NCBI GenBank assembly: GCA_030267565.1
Contig: BRXU01000003.1
Span: 2,650,001-2,714,000 of the forward strand
Length of the DNA: 64,000 bases
Direction: 5' to 3'
Source: Pleodorina starrii
Taxonomy: Eukaryota; Chlorophyta; Chlorophyceae; Chlamydomonadales; Volvocaceae
The notes beneath the pieces are model-generated. The model did no database searches. It was not told the origin of the DNA and saw nothing but the letters and a program-made list of their open reading frames with translations. This document shows positions 44,839-56,190 of this stretch, one piece after another. How positions within the stretch are numbered: position 1 is the stretch's first letter; each line of letters opens with the position of its first letter. A program made the translations under genes and the position numbers.

Positions 44839-45093
44839 GGGAAGCCGGCCACCAGCCGGGGCACAGTCACGTAAGGCTCACCGGGCCTTCGAAAGTTCGA
44901 TCTCACCCTCCGCGAGGGGATCTGCGTCACACCGGGACGCCCTCACACACCAAGGCGGCGCACGGGCCTGCCTCCAGCCCGCCGATGGGCTACGCCGCTG
45001 CGGGGCGTTCACGTTCACGACATGGCTCCACGCGAGCCGGATCAAGTCCCCCCGGCGGGGCCGTCCACAACTCTCCCTCACGGACCGTCACTC

Positions 45094-45427
45094 TCACCGC
45101 GCTGCGGGCGGATTCGGGCACATGTTCGCGAAGTGCCCGAACAACTTGCACTTATAACACTGATCCGTCGGCTTAGGGACACGCGGGGGCTTGCCGCCGC
45201 CTTGACCGGCACCCGCGACCACGCCACCAAACTGCACCCCCGACACGAAGGGGAGCGCCTGGTGCGGTAGCAAACCACCCTGCCCGGGGCCGAACCCGAC
45301 CTGGGCCTGGCCAAAGCCGGCACCAGGCGCCACGAGCTGCCGCTGACGGAAACCCGCGCCCCCCTGCTTCTGCACCCCGGGCTTGGCACCCCTACGCTCA
45401 CATTCCCTCTCCGCGGCGACTCGCTCG
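45094..45427 (-). CDS. Gag fragment with CCHC zinc knuckle, 5'-cut
   Basis: Open in one frame from the insertion edge (ERVAAERECERRGAKPG) to the stop at 45094. A Gly/Gln-rich stretch leads into CYKCKLFGHFANMC, an exact C-x2-C-x4-H-x4-C knuckle that would bind element RNA. The upstream gag is missing because the inserted DNA begins here. It lies 255 nt before the first Met of RT. Confidence 0.8.
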
Positions 45428-46640
45428 CACAGTGAGTGAGGTGCGCCACCGCCTCACCGCCCGCGGTCTCAGCTGGGGCCGGGACCAGGACACGGGGCCC
45501 CTCATGCCCGCGGCGTGGCCCGAGCAGCCGCACAGCCAGCTACAGCAACAGGAGGCCCGCTGGCACCAACACTGGCTGGCTCAGCAAGCGCCCAGCCGCA
45601 GCCGGTGGTTTGCCATGAACCCCACGCCCAGCCCCGGCTGGATGCGGCCCCGCTCCTCCCCCCCATCACTGCCCTCGGCCGCTGCAAGCCCGGTCAGCCA
45701 GCCTAGCAGCCGCCATGCGGCACCGCACCAGCAGGACCCCGGTGCTGCCGCCGGACCGTCGGCGCCCGCCGGGCCGGCCCCGGAGGCAGACCCGGCAGCT
45801 GCTGGCCCGGCTGGCATGTCTCCCCTCGACCGCCGGCGGGCCTGGCAGCGGCTGTGGGACTGCCCCGCAAGCAACCGGGCCAAGGCGCTAGCCTGGCGGC
45901 TGCACCATGGACGGCTCCCATGCGGGGTGTACCTGGCCTCCAAAGGTCAGCCGCAGCGTGCCCACTGCCCTGCTCCTAGCTGCTCGGTGGACGGCAACCT
46001 GCATGTCGCCAGCCTGACCCACGTCTTCTTGGAGTGCGGGGCTTACACTGCAGCTCGGGTTTGGCTGGCAGAGCTGTGGGCGGCAGTCTCCGGGACCGCG
46101 GACTTGCCTTTCAGCCAGCCGGCTGTGCTGCTGGGGGACTGGCCGGGAGGGTGGCCGGCCTACCCCACCAGCCCTGGGCTGCAGCTGCTGTGGGCAGCCC
46201 TTCGAGCCACTTGGCTGTGGGCGGTCTGGGGCCACTACCACAGGGCGGAGCCTGATGACCATCCGTCGGCCACGGTGGTGGGCTGCGTCATTAGGGAGCT
46301 GCAGCGTCTCATGAGGGCACATTTCAGCATGGCGGCGCTCTCCGAGGACACTCTGGCGGGGCTGCCCCGGGGCCACATCACAGCTCAGCTGACGCCTGGC
46401 CGGCTGGATGCCTTCGAAGCCTCCTGGGCGCATGAAGGCATCCTCTGCTCCGTGCAGCGGGTGGCTGGCAGCAGCCCGCGTCTGCAGGTTCATCTGTCCC
46501 GGGTGGCCCCGGTCCCAGCACCACAGGCACCCGCCGGGGGCGCCCAGGCAGCACAGCAGGTCTCCCCATCCGGGTCAGCCATCAGCGCCCAGCCCAGCCA
46601 GGCAGCAGCTCAGCTGACAGGGCAGCCGGGGCCGTCGTGA

Positions 46641-48023
46641 GCGGGGTGTTGGGAGTGGGGGATCTCGGTGTCTGAGGTCCTTAGGGTGCGAGGGGCCTCG
46701 AGGGTGGGGGGAGTGCGGTGCGGGTTGCCTAGGGAGGGGGGTGCGGTGCGGGGCTTGCTGTTGGTGGGTCCGGAGGGGGTCTTGGGGGTCGGGGGAGCTT
46801 AGGAGCAGGGTTGGTGTGGTGCAGGCTGCCGCGGGAGGCAGGTGCGGTTCGGAGGCTGCTGTCTTGAGGGGTCGCCCCCTGTGTGGGGTCTGTGGGTGTT
46901 TTGTCGCTGGCGCTCTCGTGCGCTGGTCTCTGCCCCGGCGGTGCTGCCCCTGTGGCCTGGAGGGGGGGTTCTTGGGAGTGGGGTGCGTGCGGCGCCGGGG
47001 GGACTGGGGAGGGTTTCGGGGGGGGACTGGGGAGGGGCGGGGGGGCTTCGGTGCAGGGTTGGAGTGGTGCAGGCCGCCGTGGGAGGCAGGTGCGGTTCGG
47101 GGGTCGCTGTCTGGAGGGGACGCCCCCAGGGTGGGGTCTGCGGGTGTCTTGGGAGGGAGGTGTGTCTTCGGGCCTGCTGTCTTGCGGGGACGCCCCCAGG
47201 GTGGGGTCGGTTGTTGTTTGTCTCCGGTGCGCTTGTGTGGCGCCGTCCCTGCGGCTTTTGTGGCTCTGGGAGGCGGTTTCGGTGGTGCGGGGTTCTCTTC
47301 GGGCGTGCTGTGGGTTTTCTGTTTTCTCTGGTGCTCCCCGGTGGGGGGGGGGGCTCGTTTGCCCTGGTTCGCTGCGGCGGTTGCCCGGTTTTGTTTGTTG
47401 TTCCTGTTGCTGTCGTCCAGGGTGTAGGGTTCGCCCCTTGGCTGTTGAGGTTGTGCAGGTTGTGGTTGTGTTGTCGCTGTGGTCGCTGTTGGGGCCTTTG
47501 CCCTCCCCTGGGGCTTGTCTCCGGTGACGGGCCCTGTTGTTGGTCCGTGGTGCTGGCCCGGGTGTTGGGCCGTGGTTTTGGCCCTGGTGTTGGGCCGTGG
47601 TGTTGGCTCTGGTTTTGGGCCCTGGTGTAGGGCCCTGGTGTTGGGCTGTGGGGTTGGCCCTGGTGTTGGGCCGTGGTGTTGGCCCTGGTGTTGGGCCCTG
47701 GGGTTTGGCCCTGGTGTTGGGCCCTGGTGTTGGTTTCAGTTCCCTCCTCGGTGTCTTGGAGGTAGGGGTGGCCGTGTGTGCCGCCCGTGCAGCAGTGGCT
47801 CCTGGCCCCTTGCTGCCCCCGTCCCTGTCCCTGTCCTGCCTGCGAGTTTAGGCGTTGCTTGGCTTTTTCTCTCTCCTTGGCTCCTTGCGGTGGTTTTTTG
47901 GGCTTCTTGCCAGGCTGTTGTGGCTTGCCGGTCTTGCTCGGCTTGCCCGTTGGGCTTCGCTTTCCCAGTCCTTGTAACGTCCCTCGCAGGAAAAAAAAAG
48001 AAAAAAAAAAAAAAAAAAAAAAA
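46641..48023 (+). other. C3 3'UTR and tail
   Basis: LINE A 3'UTR with its own small deletions and changes (GGTCGCTGTCTGGAGGGGAC near 47102), ending CCTCGCAGG and a 33-nt A-rich tail. Long antisense open frames here are low-complexity artefacts. Confidence 0.8.
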
Positions 48024-48539
48024 AGCACAGCTGAAGCCCGGCCGGCTGGATGCCTTCGAAGCCTCCTGGGCGCATGAAGGCGTCCTCTGCTCCGTGCAGC
48101 GGGTGACTGGCAGCAGCCCGCGTCTGCAGGTTCATCTGTCCCGGGTGGCCCCGGTCCCAGCACCACAGGCACCCGCCGGGGGCGCCCAGGCAGCACAGCA
48201 GGTCTCCCCATCCGGGTCAGCCATCAGCGCCCAGCCCAGCCAGGCAGCAGCTCAGCTGACAGGGCAGCCGGGGCCGTCGTGAGCGGGGTGTTGGGAGTGG
48301 GGGATCTCGGTGTCTGAGGTCCTTAGGGTGCGAGGGGCCTCGAGGGTGGGGGGAGTGCGGTGCGGGTTGCCTAGGGAGGGGGGTACGGTGCGGGGCTTGC
48401 TGTGGGTGGGGCCGGAGGGGGTCTTGGGGGTCGGGGGAGCTTAGGAGCAGGGTTGGTGTGGTGCAGGCTGCCGCGGGAGGCAGGTGCGGTTCGGAGGCTG
48501 CTGTCTTGAGGGGTCGCCCCCTGTGTGGGGTCTGTGGGT

Positions 48540-49040
48540 TTTTTTTTTTTTTTTTTTCTGCGAGGGACGTTACAAGGACTGGGAAAGCGAAGCCCAACGG
48601 GCAAGCCGAGCAAGACCGGCAAGCCGCAACAGCCTGGCAAGAAGCCCAAAAAACCACCGCAAGGAGCCAAGGAGAGAGAAAAAGCCAAGCAACGCCTAAA
48701 CTCGCAGACAGGACAGGGACAGGGACGGGGGCAGCAAGGGGCCAGGAGCCACTGCTGCACGGGCGGCACACACGGCCACCCCTACCTCCAAGACACCGAG
48801 GAGGGAACCGAAACCAACACCAGGGCCCAACACCAGGGCCAAACCCCCGGGCCCAACACCAGGGCCAACACCACGGCCCAACACCAGGGCCAACCCCACA
48901 GCCCAACACCAGGGCCCAACACCAGGGCCCAAAACCAGAGCCAACACCACGGCCCAACACCAGGGCCAAAACCACGGCCCAACACCCGGGCCAGCACCAC
49001 GGACCAACAACAGGGCCCGTCACCGGAGACAAGCCCCAGG
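48540..49040 (-). mobile_element. LINE A 3'UTR fragment in C2 3'UTR, TSD GGGT
   Basis: Splits GTCTGTGGGT|GTTTTGTCG. Poly(T) first, then the 3' end to GACAAGCCCCA, then GGGTGTTTTG. The same target is occupied by a much longer minus LINE A at 60966. Confidence 0.85.
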
Positions 49041-49202
49041 GTGTTTTGTCGCTGGCGCTCTCGTGCCTTGGTCTCTGACCCGGCGGTGCTGCCCCTGCGG
49101 CCTGGAGAGGGGGGTTCTTGGGAGTGGGGTGCGTGTGGCGCCGGGGGGTCTGGGGAGGGTTTCGGGGGGGGACTGGGGAGGGGCGGGGGGGCTTCGGTGC
49201 AG

Positions 49203-49971
49203 CCGTCCCTGCGGCTTTTGTGGCTCTGGGAGGCGGTTTCGGTGGTGCGGGGTTCTCTTCGGGCGTGCTGTGGGTTTTCTGTTTTCTCTGGTGCTCCCCG
49301 GTGGGGGGGGGGCTCGTTTGCCCTGGTTCGCTGCGGTGGTTGCCCGGTTTTGTTTGTTGTTCCTGTTGCTGTCGCCCAGGGTGTAGGGTTCGCCCCTTGG
49401 CTGTTGAGGTTGTGCAGGTTGTGGTTGTGTTGTCGCTGTGGTCGCTGTTGGGGCCTTTGCCCATCCCTGGGGCTTGTCTCCGGTGACGGGCCCTGTTGTT
49501 GGTCCGTGGTGCTGGCCCGGGTGTTGGGCCGTGGTTTTGGCCCTGGTGTTGGGCCGTGGTGTTGGCTCTGGTTTTGGGCCCTGGTGTTGGGCCCTGGTGT
49601 TGGGCTGTGGGGTTGGCCCTGGTGTTGGGCCGTGGTGTTGGCCCTGGTGTTGGGCCCTGGGGTTTGGCCCTGGTGTTGGGCCCTGGTGTTGGTTTCAGTT
49701 CCCTCCTCGGTGTCTTGGAGGTAGGGGTGGCCGTGTGTGCCGCCCGTGCAGCAGTGGCTCCTGGCCCCTTGCTGCCCCCGTCCCTGTCCCTGTCCTGTCT
49801 GCGAGTTTAGGCGTTGCTTGGCTTTTTCTCTCTCCTTGGCTCCTTGCGGTGGTTTTTTGGGCTTCTTGCCAGGCTGTTGCGGCTTGCCGGTCTTGCTCGG
49901 CTTGCCCGTTGGGCTTCGCTTTCCCAGTCCTTGTAACGTCCCTCGCAGAAAAAAAAAAAAAAAAAAAAAAA
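49203..49971 (+). mobile_element. LINE A 3'UTR-only copy in C2 3'UTR
   Basis: From CCGTCCCTGCGGC to poly(A) (49949-49971). The host 3'UTR continues GGGTTGGTGTGG on the right after ending CTTCGGTGCAG on the left. 5'-truncated to about 770 bp. Confidence 0.8.
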
Positions 49972-50924
49972 GGGTTGGTGTGGTGCAGGCCGCCGTGGGA
50001 GGCAGGTGCGGTTCGGGGGTCACCCCCAGGGTGGGGTCTGCGGGTGTCTTGTCGCCGGCGCGCTTGTGCCCTGGCTTCCAGCCAGGCAGTGTTGCCCCTG
50101 CTGCGCCCGTGGGGGTTCTTGGGAGCCGGGGGGACGTGGGAGTGAGGTTCCTGCGGTGCGGGGTGTCTTGGGAGGGAGGTGTGTCTTCGGGCCTGCTGTC
50201 TTGCGGGGACGCCCCCAGGGTGGGGTCGGTTGTTGTTTGTCTCCGGTGCGCTTGTGTGGCACCGTCCCTGCGGCTTTTGTGGCTCTGGGAGGCGGTTTCG
50301 GTGGTGCGGGGTTCTCTTAGGGCATGCTGTGGGTTTTCTGTTTTCTCTGGTGCTCCCCGGTGGGGGGGGGCTCGTTTTGCCCTGGTTCGCTGCGGCGGTT
50401 GCCCGGTTTTGTTTGTTGTTCCTGTTGCTGTCGCCCAGGGTGTAGGGTTCGCCCCTTGGCTGTTGAGGTTGTGCAGGTTGTGGTTGTGTTGTCGCTGTGG
50501 TCGCTGTTGGGGCCTTTGCCCATCCCTGGGGCTTGTCTCCGGTGACGGGCCCTGTTGTTGGTCCGTGGTGCTGGCCCGGGTGTTGGGCCGTGGTTTTGGC
50601 CCTGGTGTTGGGCCGTGGTGTTGGCTCTGGTTTTGGGCCCTGGTGTTGGGCCCTGGTGTTGGGCTGTGGGGTTGGCCCTGGTGTTGGGCCGTGGTGTTGG
50701 CCCTGGTGTTGGGCCCTGGGGTTTGGCCCTGGTGTTGGGCCCTGGTGTTGGTTTCGGTTCCCTCCTCGGTGTCTTGGAGGTAGGGGTGGCCGTGTGTGCC
50801 GCCCGTGCAGCAGTGGCTCCTGGCCCCTTGCTGCCCCCGTCCCTGTCCCTGTCCTGTCTGCGAGTTTAGGCGTTGCTTGGCTTTTTCTCTCTCCTTGGCT
50901 CCTTGCGGTGGTTTTTTGGGCTTC

Positions 50925-52382
50925 TTTTTTTTTTTTTTTTTCTGCGAGGGACGTTACAAGGACTGGGAAAGCGAAGCCCAACGGGCAAGCCGAGCAAGAC
51001 CGGCAAGCCACAACAGCCTGGCAAGAAGCCCCAAAAACCACCGCAAGGAGCCAAGGAGAGAGAAAAAGCCAAGCAACGCCTAAACTCGCAGACAGGACAG
51101 GGACAGGGACGGGGGCAGCAAGGGGCCAGGAGCCACTGCTGCACGGGCGGCACACACGGCCACCCCTACCTCCAAGACACCGAGGAGGGAACTGAAACCA
51201 ACACCAGGGCCCAACACCAGGGCCAAACCCCAGGGCCCAACACCAGGGCCAACACCACGGCCCAACACCAGGGCCAACCCCACAGCCCAACACCAGGGCC
51301 CAACACCAGGGCCCAAAACCAGAGCCAACACCACGGCCCAACACCAGGGCCAAAACCACGGCCCAACACCCGGGCCAGCACCACGGACCAACAACAGGGC
51401 CCGTCACCGGAGACAAGCCCCAGGGATGGGCAAAGGCCCCAACAGCGACCACAGCGACAACACAACCACAACCTGCACAACCTCAACAGCCAAGGGGCGA
51501 ACCCTACACCCTGGGCGACAGCAACAGGAACAACAAACAAAACCGGGCAACCACCGCAGCGAACCAGGGCAAACGAGCCCCCCCCCACCGGGGAGCACCA
51601 GAGAAAACAGAAAACCCACAGCACGCCCGAAGAGAACCCCGCACCACCGTAACCGCCTCCCAGAGCCACAAAAGCCGCAGGGACGGTGCCACACAAGCGC
51701 ACCGGAGACAAACAACAACCGACCCCACCCTGGGGGCGTCCCCGCAAGACAGCAGGCCCGAAGACACACCTCCCTCCCAAGACACCCCGCACCGCAGGAA
51801 CCTCACTCCCACGTCCCCCCGGCTCCCTGCACCCCACAGAAGCAGGCAATGGTTCATTGGCTGGCAACAGGGAAACCTTGCAATTCCCCCCGGGATCCCG
51901 GGATCGAAACCAGTCAGTGACCATTACCCGGGGTGTGATGAGAAAGGAGGGTGCCCACCCCTGTCCCGTCCGGAGGTTTACAAGACTCATCATACAGTCA
52001 TCAGCACCGTCCAGCTGGCCCCGTGGAGTCGCCCAGAAGCCTGGCACGCTAGCTACTCAGCAGAAGTGGCAGCATCAGTGGAGCCGCCAGACAACATGTG
52101 TGTCCCATGTCCCGAGTCGGGGTTCCTCCGGAATTATAAAAAAAAAAAAAAAAAAAGAACCCCCACGGGCGCAGCAGGGGCAACACTGCCTGGCTGGAAG
52201 CCAGGGCACAAGCGTGCCGGCGACAAGACACCCGCAGACCCCACCCTGGGGGCGACCCCCGAACCGCACCTGCCTCCCACGGCGGCCTGCACCACACCAA
52301 CCCTGCACCGAAGCCCCCCCGCCCCTCCCCAGTCCCCCCCCCGAAACCCTCCCCAGACCCCCCGGCGCCACACGCACCCCAC
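50925..52382 (-). mobile_element. LINE A 3'UTR-only copy, duplicate of 22125-24094
   Basis: Same target CTTCTT|GCCAGG, same 5' edge and same private GAAGCCCCAAAAACC as the unit-1 copy. It holds a different SINE (51830-52157). Confidence 0.88.
51830..52157 (+). mobile_element. SINE without tRNA-like head
   Basis: Begins CTGCACCCCACAGAAGCAGG and ends GAATTATA plus A-run. The unit-1 counterpart (GGCTCCCAAGAACCCCC at about 23865) is empty. No clear TSD. The 5' edge equals that of the SINE at 15098-15419. Confidence 0.85.
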
Positions 52383-53144
52383 TGCCAGGCTGTTGCGGCT
52401 TGCCGGTCTTGCTCGGCTTGCCCGTTGGGCTTCGCTTTCCCAGTCCTTGTAACGTCCCTCGCAGAAAAAAAAAAAAAAAAAAAAAAATCGGCCTCCCCAT
52501 AGGCCCCGCACCCGCACGCCTCAATGGGCACCCGGGCCAGGTGTGTGTTGCCAGGCAGGGGTACGCCGTCCACCGCTAGGCGCCACATAGTCTCCTTGTT
52601 GTCGTTCTCCCAGCGCACTCCGGACCACAGGCGTGCCTGGGTTGCCCGGAAACGGCTGAGCTCGGCGGCGAGGTGGGGAGGCGCCTGGTTCTCCGGCGTG
52701 CTCAGGGCCTCCCGCACAAACTTGGTGACCAAAGCCACTCGCCACTCGCTGGCCGGCCCGTCCTGTAGTTGTGTCGCCTGGCTGACCGTCAGGCGGCGGA
52801 GCGGCACTGCGTCCGTTCCCCCGGGAAGGCGCCACCCCAGTCGCCCGACGATCATGGCCATCACCTGCGCGCAAACTGGCGGTGGCGGTGCCGGCGGTTG
52901 CTGTTGCTGCTGGAGTCCTTCCGCCTCCGCCTGCTGCCGCTGCTGCTTATGTTATGTTAACGGGTGTTACACTGTGGGCGACTCGCCCTGAGACAGGACG
53001 AGCACCGGGGGCCCTGACCGGGCCGAGACACAGCGCAGGGGCGGGCGCGCGGCTACGTCCGTCTGTTCCGCCGCGCGCGCCTCACTCCCTCACTCGCGTC
53101 AGCCAGGGGCACCCACCACGGCCCCTGGCCAACCAACTCAGCGG

Positions 53145-54719
53145 CCAGCCGACCCCCTGGACCCCGAACTGCCGCCGGCACCCGACTGGCTCCTGTCGCC
53201 CGATGGCAGCCGGGTCAGCAGCCCTACGGGAGTCTTGTGGGCCGTCCTGCCCAACGGCCGCTTGGTGCCCCCAGACAGCGAGCAGGCCGGAGCAGCAGGG
53301 GACGCCGACTGGCCTGCAGCCTGCGTGCTGCCGGGCCGCAAGCCGCGCCGACACTGGACCTTGGAGGACCATCAGCGATACAGCGAGGCGCCCCCGGCCC
53401 AACGCGCCTCCTCATGGCCAGTGGAATACCAGCTGCTGGGGCTTTGGGACTCGGTCCAGTGCTACCCCCTCAGCCACGGCCACGGCACGCTGCCCCTCAT
53501 CCACTACACAGTGAGTGATGTGCGCCACCGCCTCACCGCCCGCGGTCACAGCTGGGGCCGGGACCAGGACACGGAGCCCCTCATGCCCGCGGCGTGGCCC
53601 GAGCAGCCGCACAGCCAGCTACAGCAACAGGAGGCCCGCTGGCACCAACACTGGCTGGCTCAGCAAGCGCCCAGCCGCAGCCGGTGGTTTGCCATGAACC
53701 CCACGCCCAGCCCCGGCTGGATGCGGCCCCGCTCCTCCCCCCCATCACTGCCCTCGGCCGCTGCAAGCCCGGTCAGCCAGCCTAGCAGCCGCCATGCGGC
53801 ACCGCACCAGCAGGACCCCGGTGCTGCCGCCGGACCGTCGGCGCCCGCCGGGCCGGCCCCGGAGGCAGACCCGGCAGCTGATGGCCCGGCTGGCATGTCT
53901 CCCCTCGACCGCCGGCGGGCCTGGCAGCGGCTGTGGGACTGCCCCGCAAGCAACCGGGCCAAGGCGCTCACCTGGCGGCTGCACCATGGACGGCTCCCGT
54001 GCGGGGTGTACCTGGCCTCCAAAGGTCAGCCGCAGCGTGCCCACTGCTCTGCTCCTAGCTGCTCGGTGGACGGCAACCTGCATGTCGCCAGCCTGACCCA
54101 CGTCTTCTTGGAGTGCGGGGCTTACACCGCAGCTCGGGTTTGGCTGGCAGAGCTGTGGGCGGCAGTCTCCGGGGCCGCGGACTTGCCTTTCAGACAGCCG
54201 GCTGTGCTGCTGGGAGACTGGCCGGGAGGGTGGCCGGCCTACCCCACCAGCCCTGGGCTGCAGCTGCTGTGGGCAGCCCTTCGAGCCACTTGGCTGTGGG
54301 CGGTCTGGGGCCACTACCACAGGGCGGAGCCTGATGACCATCCGTCGGCCACGGTGGTGGGCTGCATCATTGGGGAGCTGCAGCGTCTCATGAGGGCACA
54401 TTTCAGCATGGCGGCGCTCTCCGAGGGCACTCTGGCGGGGCTGCCCCGGGGCCACATCACAGCACAGCTGAAGCCCGGCCGGCTGGATGCCTTCGAAGCC
54501 TCCTGGGCGCATGAAGGCGTCCTCTGCTCCGTGCAGCGGGTGACTGGCAGCAGCCCGCGTCTGCAGGTTCATCTGTCCCGGGTGGCCCCGGTCCCAGCAC
54601 CACAGGCACCCGCCGGGGGCGCCCAGGCAGCACAGCAGGTCTCCCCATCCGGGTCAGCCATCAGCGCCCAGCCCAGCCAGGCAGCAGCTCAGCTGACAGG
54701 GCAGCCGGGGCCGTCGTGA
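53145..54719 (+). pseudogene. LINE A ORF2 C-terminal part (C4)
   Basis: About 525 codons from the PADPLDPELPPAPDWLL region to the stop, uninterrupted. Zinc region present, RT absent. RVTGSS variant, with private VSDVRH for VSEVRH. Confidence 0.8.
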
Positions 54720-56190
54720 GCGGGGTGTTGGGAGTGGGGGATCTCGGTGTCTGAGGTCCTTAGGGTGCGAGGGGCCTCGAGGGTGGGGGGAGTGCGGTGC
54801 GGGTTGCCTAGGGAGGGGGGTACGGTGCGGGGCTTGCTGTGGGTGGGGCCGGAGGGGGTCTTGGGGGTCGGGGGAGCTTAGGAGCAGGGTTGGTGTGGTG
54901 CAGGCTGCCGCGGGAGGCAGGTGCGGTTCGGAGGCTGCTGTCTTGAGGGGTCGCCCCCTGTGTGGGGTCTGTGGGTGTTTTGTCGCTGGCGCTCTCGTGC
55001 CTTGGTCTCTGACCCGGCGGTGCTGCCCCTGCGGCCTGGAGGGGGGGGTTCTTGGGAGTGGGGTGCGTGTGGCGCCGGGGGGTCTGGGGAGGGTTTCGGG
55101 GGGGGACTGGGGAGGGGCGGGGGGGCTTCGGTGCAGGGTTGGTGTGGTGCAGGCCGCCGTGGGAGGCAGGTGCGGTTCGGGGGTCACCCCCAGGGTGGGG
55201 TCTGCGGGTGTCTTGTCGCCGGCGCGCTTGTGCCCTGGCTTCCAGCCAGGCAGTGTTGCCCCTGCTGCGCCCGTGGGGGTTCTTGGGAGCCGGGGGGACG
55301 TGGGAGTGAGGTTCCTGCGGTGCGGGGTGTCTTGCGAGGGAGGTGTGTCTTCGGGCCTGCTGTCTTGCGGGGACGCCCCCAGGGTGGGGTCGGTTGTTGT
55401 TTGTCTCCGGTGCGCTTGTGTGGCACCGTCCCTGCGGCTTTTGTGGCTCTGGGAGGCGGTTTCGGTGGTGCGGGGTTCTCTTCGGGCGTGCTGTGGGTTT
55501 TCTGTTTTCTCTGGTGCTCCCCGGTGGGGGGGGGCTCGTTTTGCCCTGGTTCGCTGCGGCGGTTGCCCGGTTTTGTTTGTTGTTCCTGTTGCTGTCGCCC
55601 AGGGTGTAGGGTTCGCCCCTTGGCTGTTGAGGTTGTGCAGGTTGTGGTTGTGTTGTCGCTGTGGTCGCTGTTGGGGCCTTTGCCCATCCCTGGGGCTTGT
55701 CTCCGGTGACGGGCCCTGTTGTTGGTCCGTGGTGCTGGCCCGGGTGTTGGGCCGTGGTTTTGGCCCTGGTGTTGGGCCGTGGTGTTGGCTCTGGTTTTGG
55801 GCCCTGGTGTTGGGCCCTGGTGTTGGGCTGTGGGGTTGGCCCTGGTGTTGGGCCGTGGTGTTGGCCCTGGTGTTGGGCCCTGGGGTTTGGCCCTGGTGTT
55901 GGGCCCTGGTGTTGGTTTCGGTTCCCTCCTCGGTGTCTTGGAGGTAGGGGTGGCCGTGTGTGCCGCCCGTGCAGCAGTGGCTCCTGGCCCCTTGCTGCCC
56001 CCGTCCCTGTCCCTGTCCTGTCTGCGAGTTTAGGCGTTGCTTGGCTTTTTCTCTCTCCTTGGCTCCTTGCGGTGGTTTTTTGGGCTTCTTGCCAGGCTGT
56101 TGCGGCTTGCCGGTCTTGCTCGGCTTGCCCGTTGGGCTTCGCTTTCCCAGTCCTTGTAACGTCCCTCGCAGAAAAAAAAAAAAAAAAAAA
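53145..56190 (+). mobile_element. LINE A copy C4, TSD AGCGG
   Basis: AGCGG at 53140-53144 repeats at 56191-56195; the unit-1 site at about 24847 (CTCAGCGGCGCAG) is empty. Starts at CCAGCCGACCCCCTGG in ORF2; ORF2 TGA 54717-54719; 3'UTR; A-tail 56172-56190. Confidence 0.95.

Larger units (their letters stand above)
31242..45427 (-). mobile_element. 14.2-kb composite insertion in C3, TSD CACAG
   Basis: CACAG at 31237-31241 repeats at 45428-45432, and removing 31242-45427 restores an uninterrupted ORF2. On the minus strand it contains, in order, a 5'-truncated tyrosine-recombinase retroelement (45427-41273), a heptamer satellite, and LINE A with 5'UTR, ORF1, ORF2, 3'UTR and poly(A). No second TSD is seen between the parts. 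Confidence 0.85.
41273..45427 (-). mobile_element. Tyrosine-recombinase (DIRS/PAT-like) retroelement, 5'-truncated
   Basis: Order on the minus strand: gag zinc knuckle, RT-RNase H, tyrosine recombinase, then a 440-bp non-coding end with hairpins. Separate YR ORF and CCHC gag resemble elements such as TOC or Kangaroo of volvocine algae; that placement is inference. GAAGACGGG occurs at 41274 and 41545, possibly part of split repeats. The gag frame is cut at 45427, exactly at the TSD. Confidence 0.75.
30173..46640 (+). pseudogene. LINE A ORF2 C-terminal half, split (C3)
   Basis: LVGRVHVAKQ to HYTV at 31241, then VSEVRHRLTA from 45432 to TGA at 46638-46640. Contains the zinc region CPAPSC and THVFLEC. 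No RT palm. Confidence 0.8.
30173..48023 (+). mobile_element. LINE A copy C3, in C2, TSD AGCAC
   Basis: AGCAC at 30168-30172 repeats at 48024-48028. A five-base filler GTGGG precedes CAGCCTCGTGGGCAGGG, the same ORF2 start as C2. Own pieces are 30173-31241 and 45428-48023. The A-tail (47991-48023) has one internal G. RVAGSS variant, unlike its host C2. Confidence 0.9.
26656..48282 (+). pseudogene. LINE A ORF2 C-terminal half, split (C2)
   Basis: From LVGRVHVAKQVLGNTL to GPS and TGA (48280-48282), interrupted by poly(T) at 26705, a minus LINE A at 27372 and C3 at 30173. No RT catalytic block. RVTGSS variant. Confidence 0.75.
26656..52487 (+). mobile_element. LINE A copy C2, chimeric, with nested insertions
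   Basis: Starts at CAGCCTCGTGGGCAGGG (thumb region of ORF2) inside B3. Own pieces are 26656-27371, 28850-30172, 48025-48539, 49041-49202, 49972-50924 and 52383-52487. Its 3' end is followed by TCGGCCTCCCCATAGG, the right flank of C1, not the sequence expected at its own target. So its 3' part descends from C1 and its 5' part from C2. Confidence 0.75.

Noticed and set aside
41273..45427. Independent integration of the recombinase retroelement into LINE A
   Set aside because: Not excluded, but less likely: its gag is cut exactly at the TSD shared with the LINE poly(A) side, and no LINE sequence is seen beyond it.
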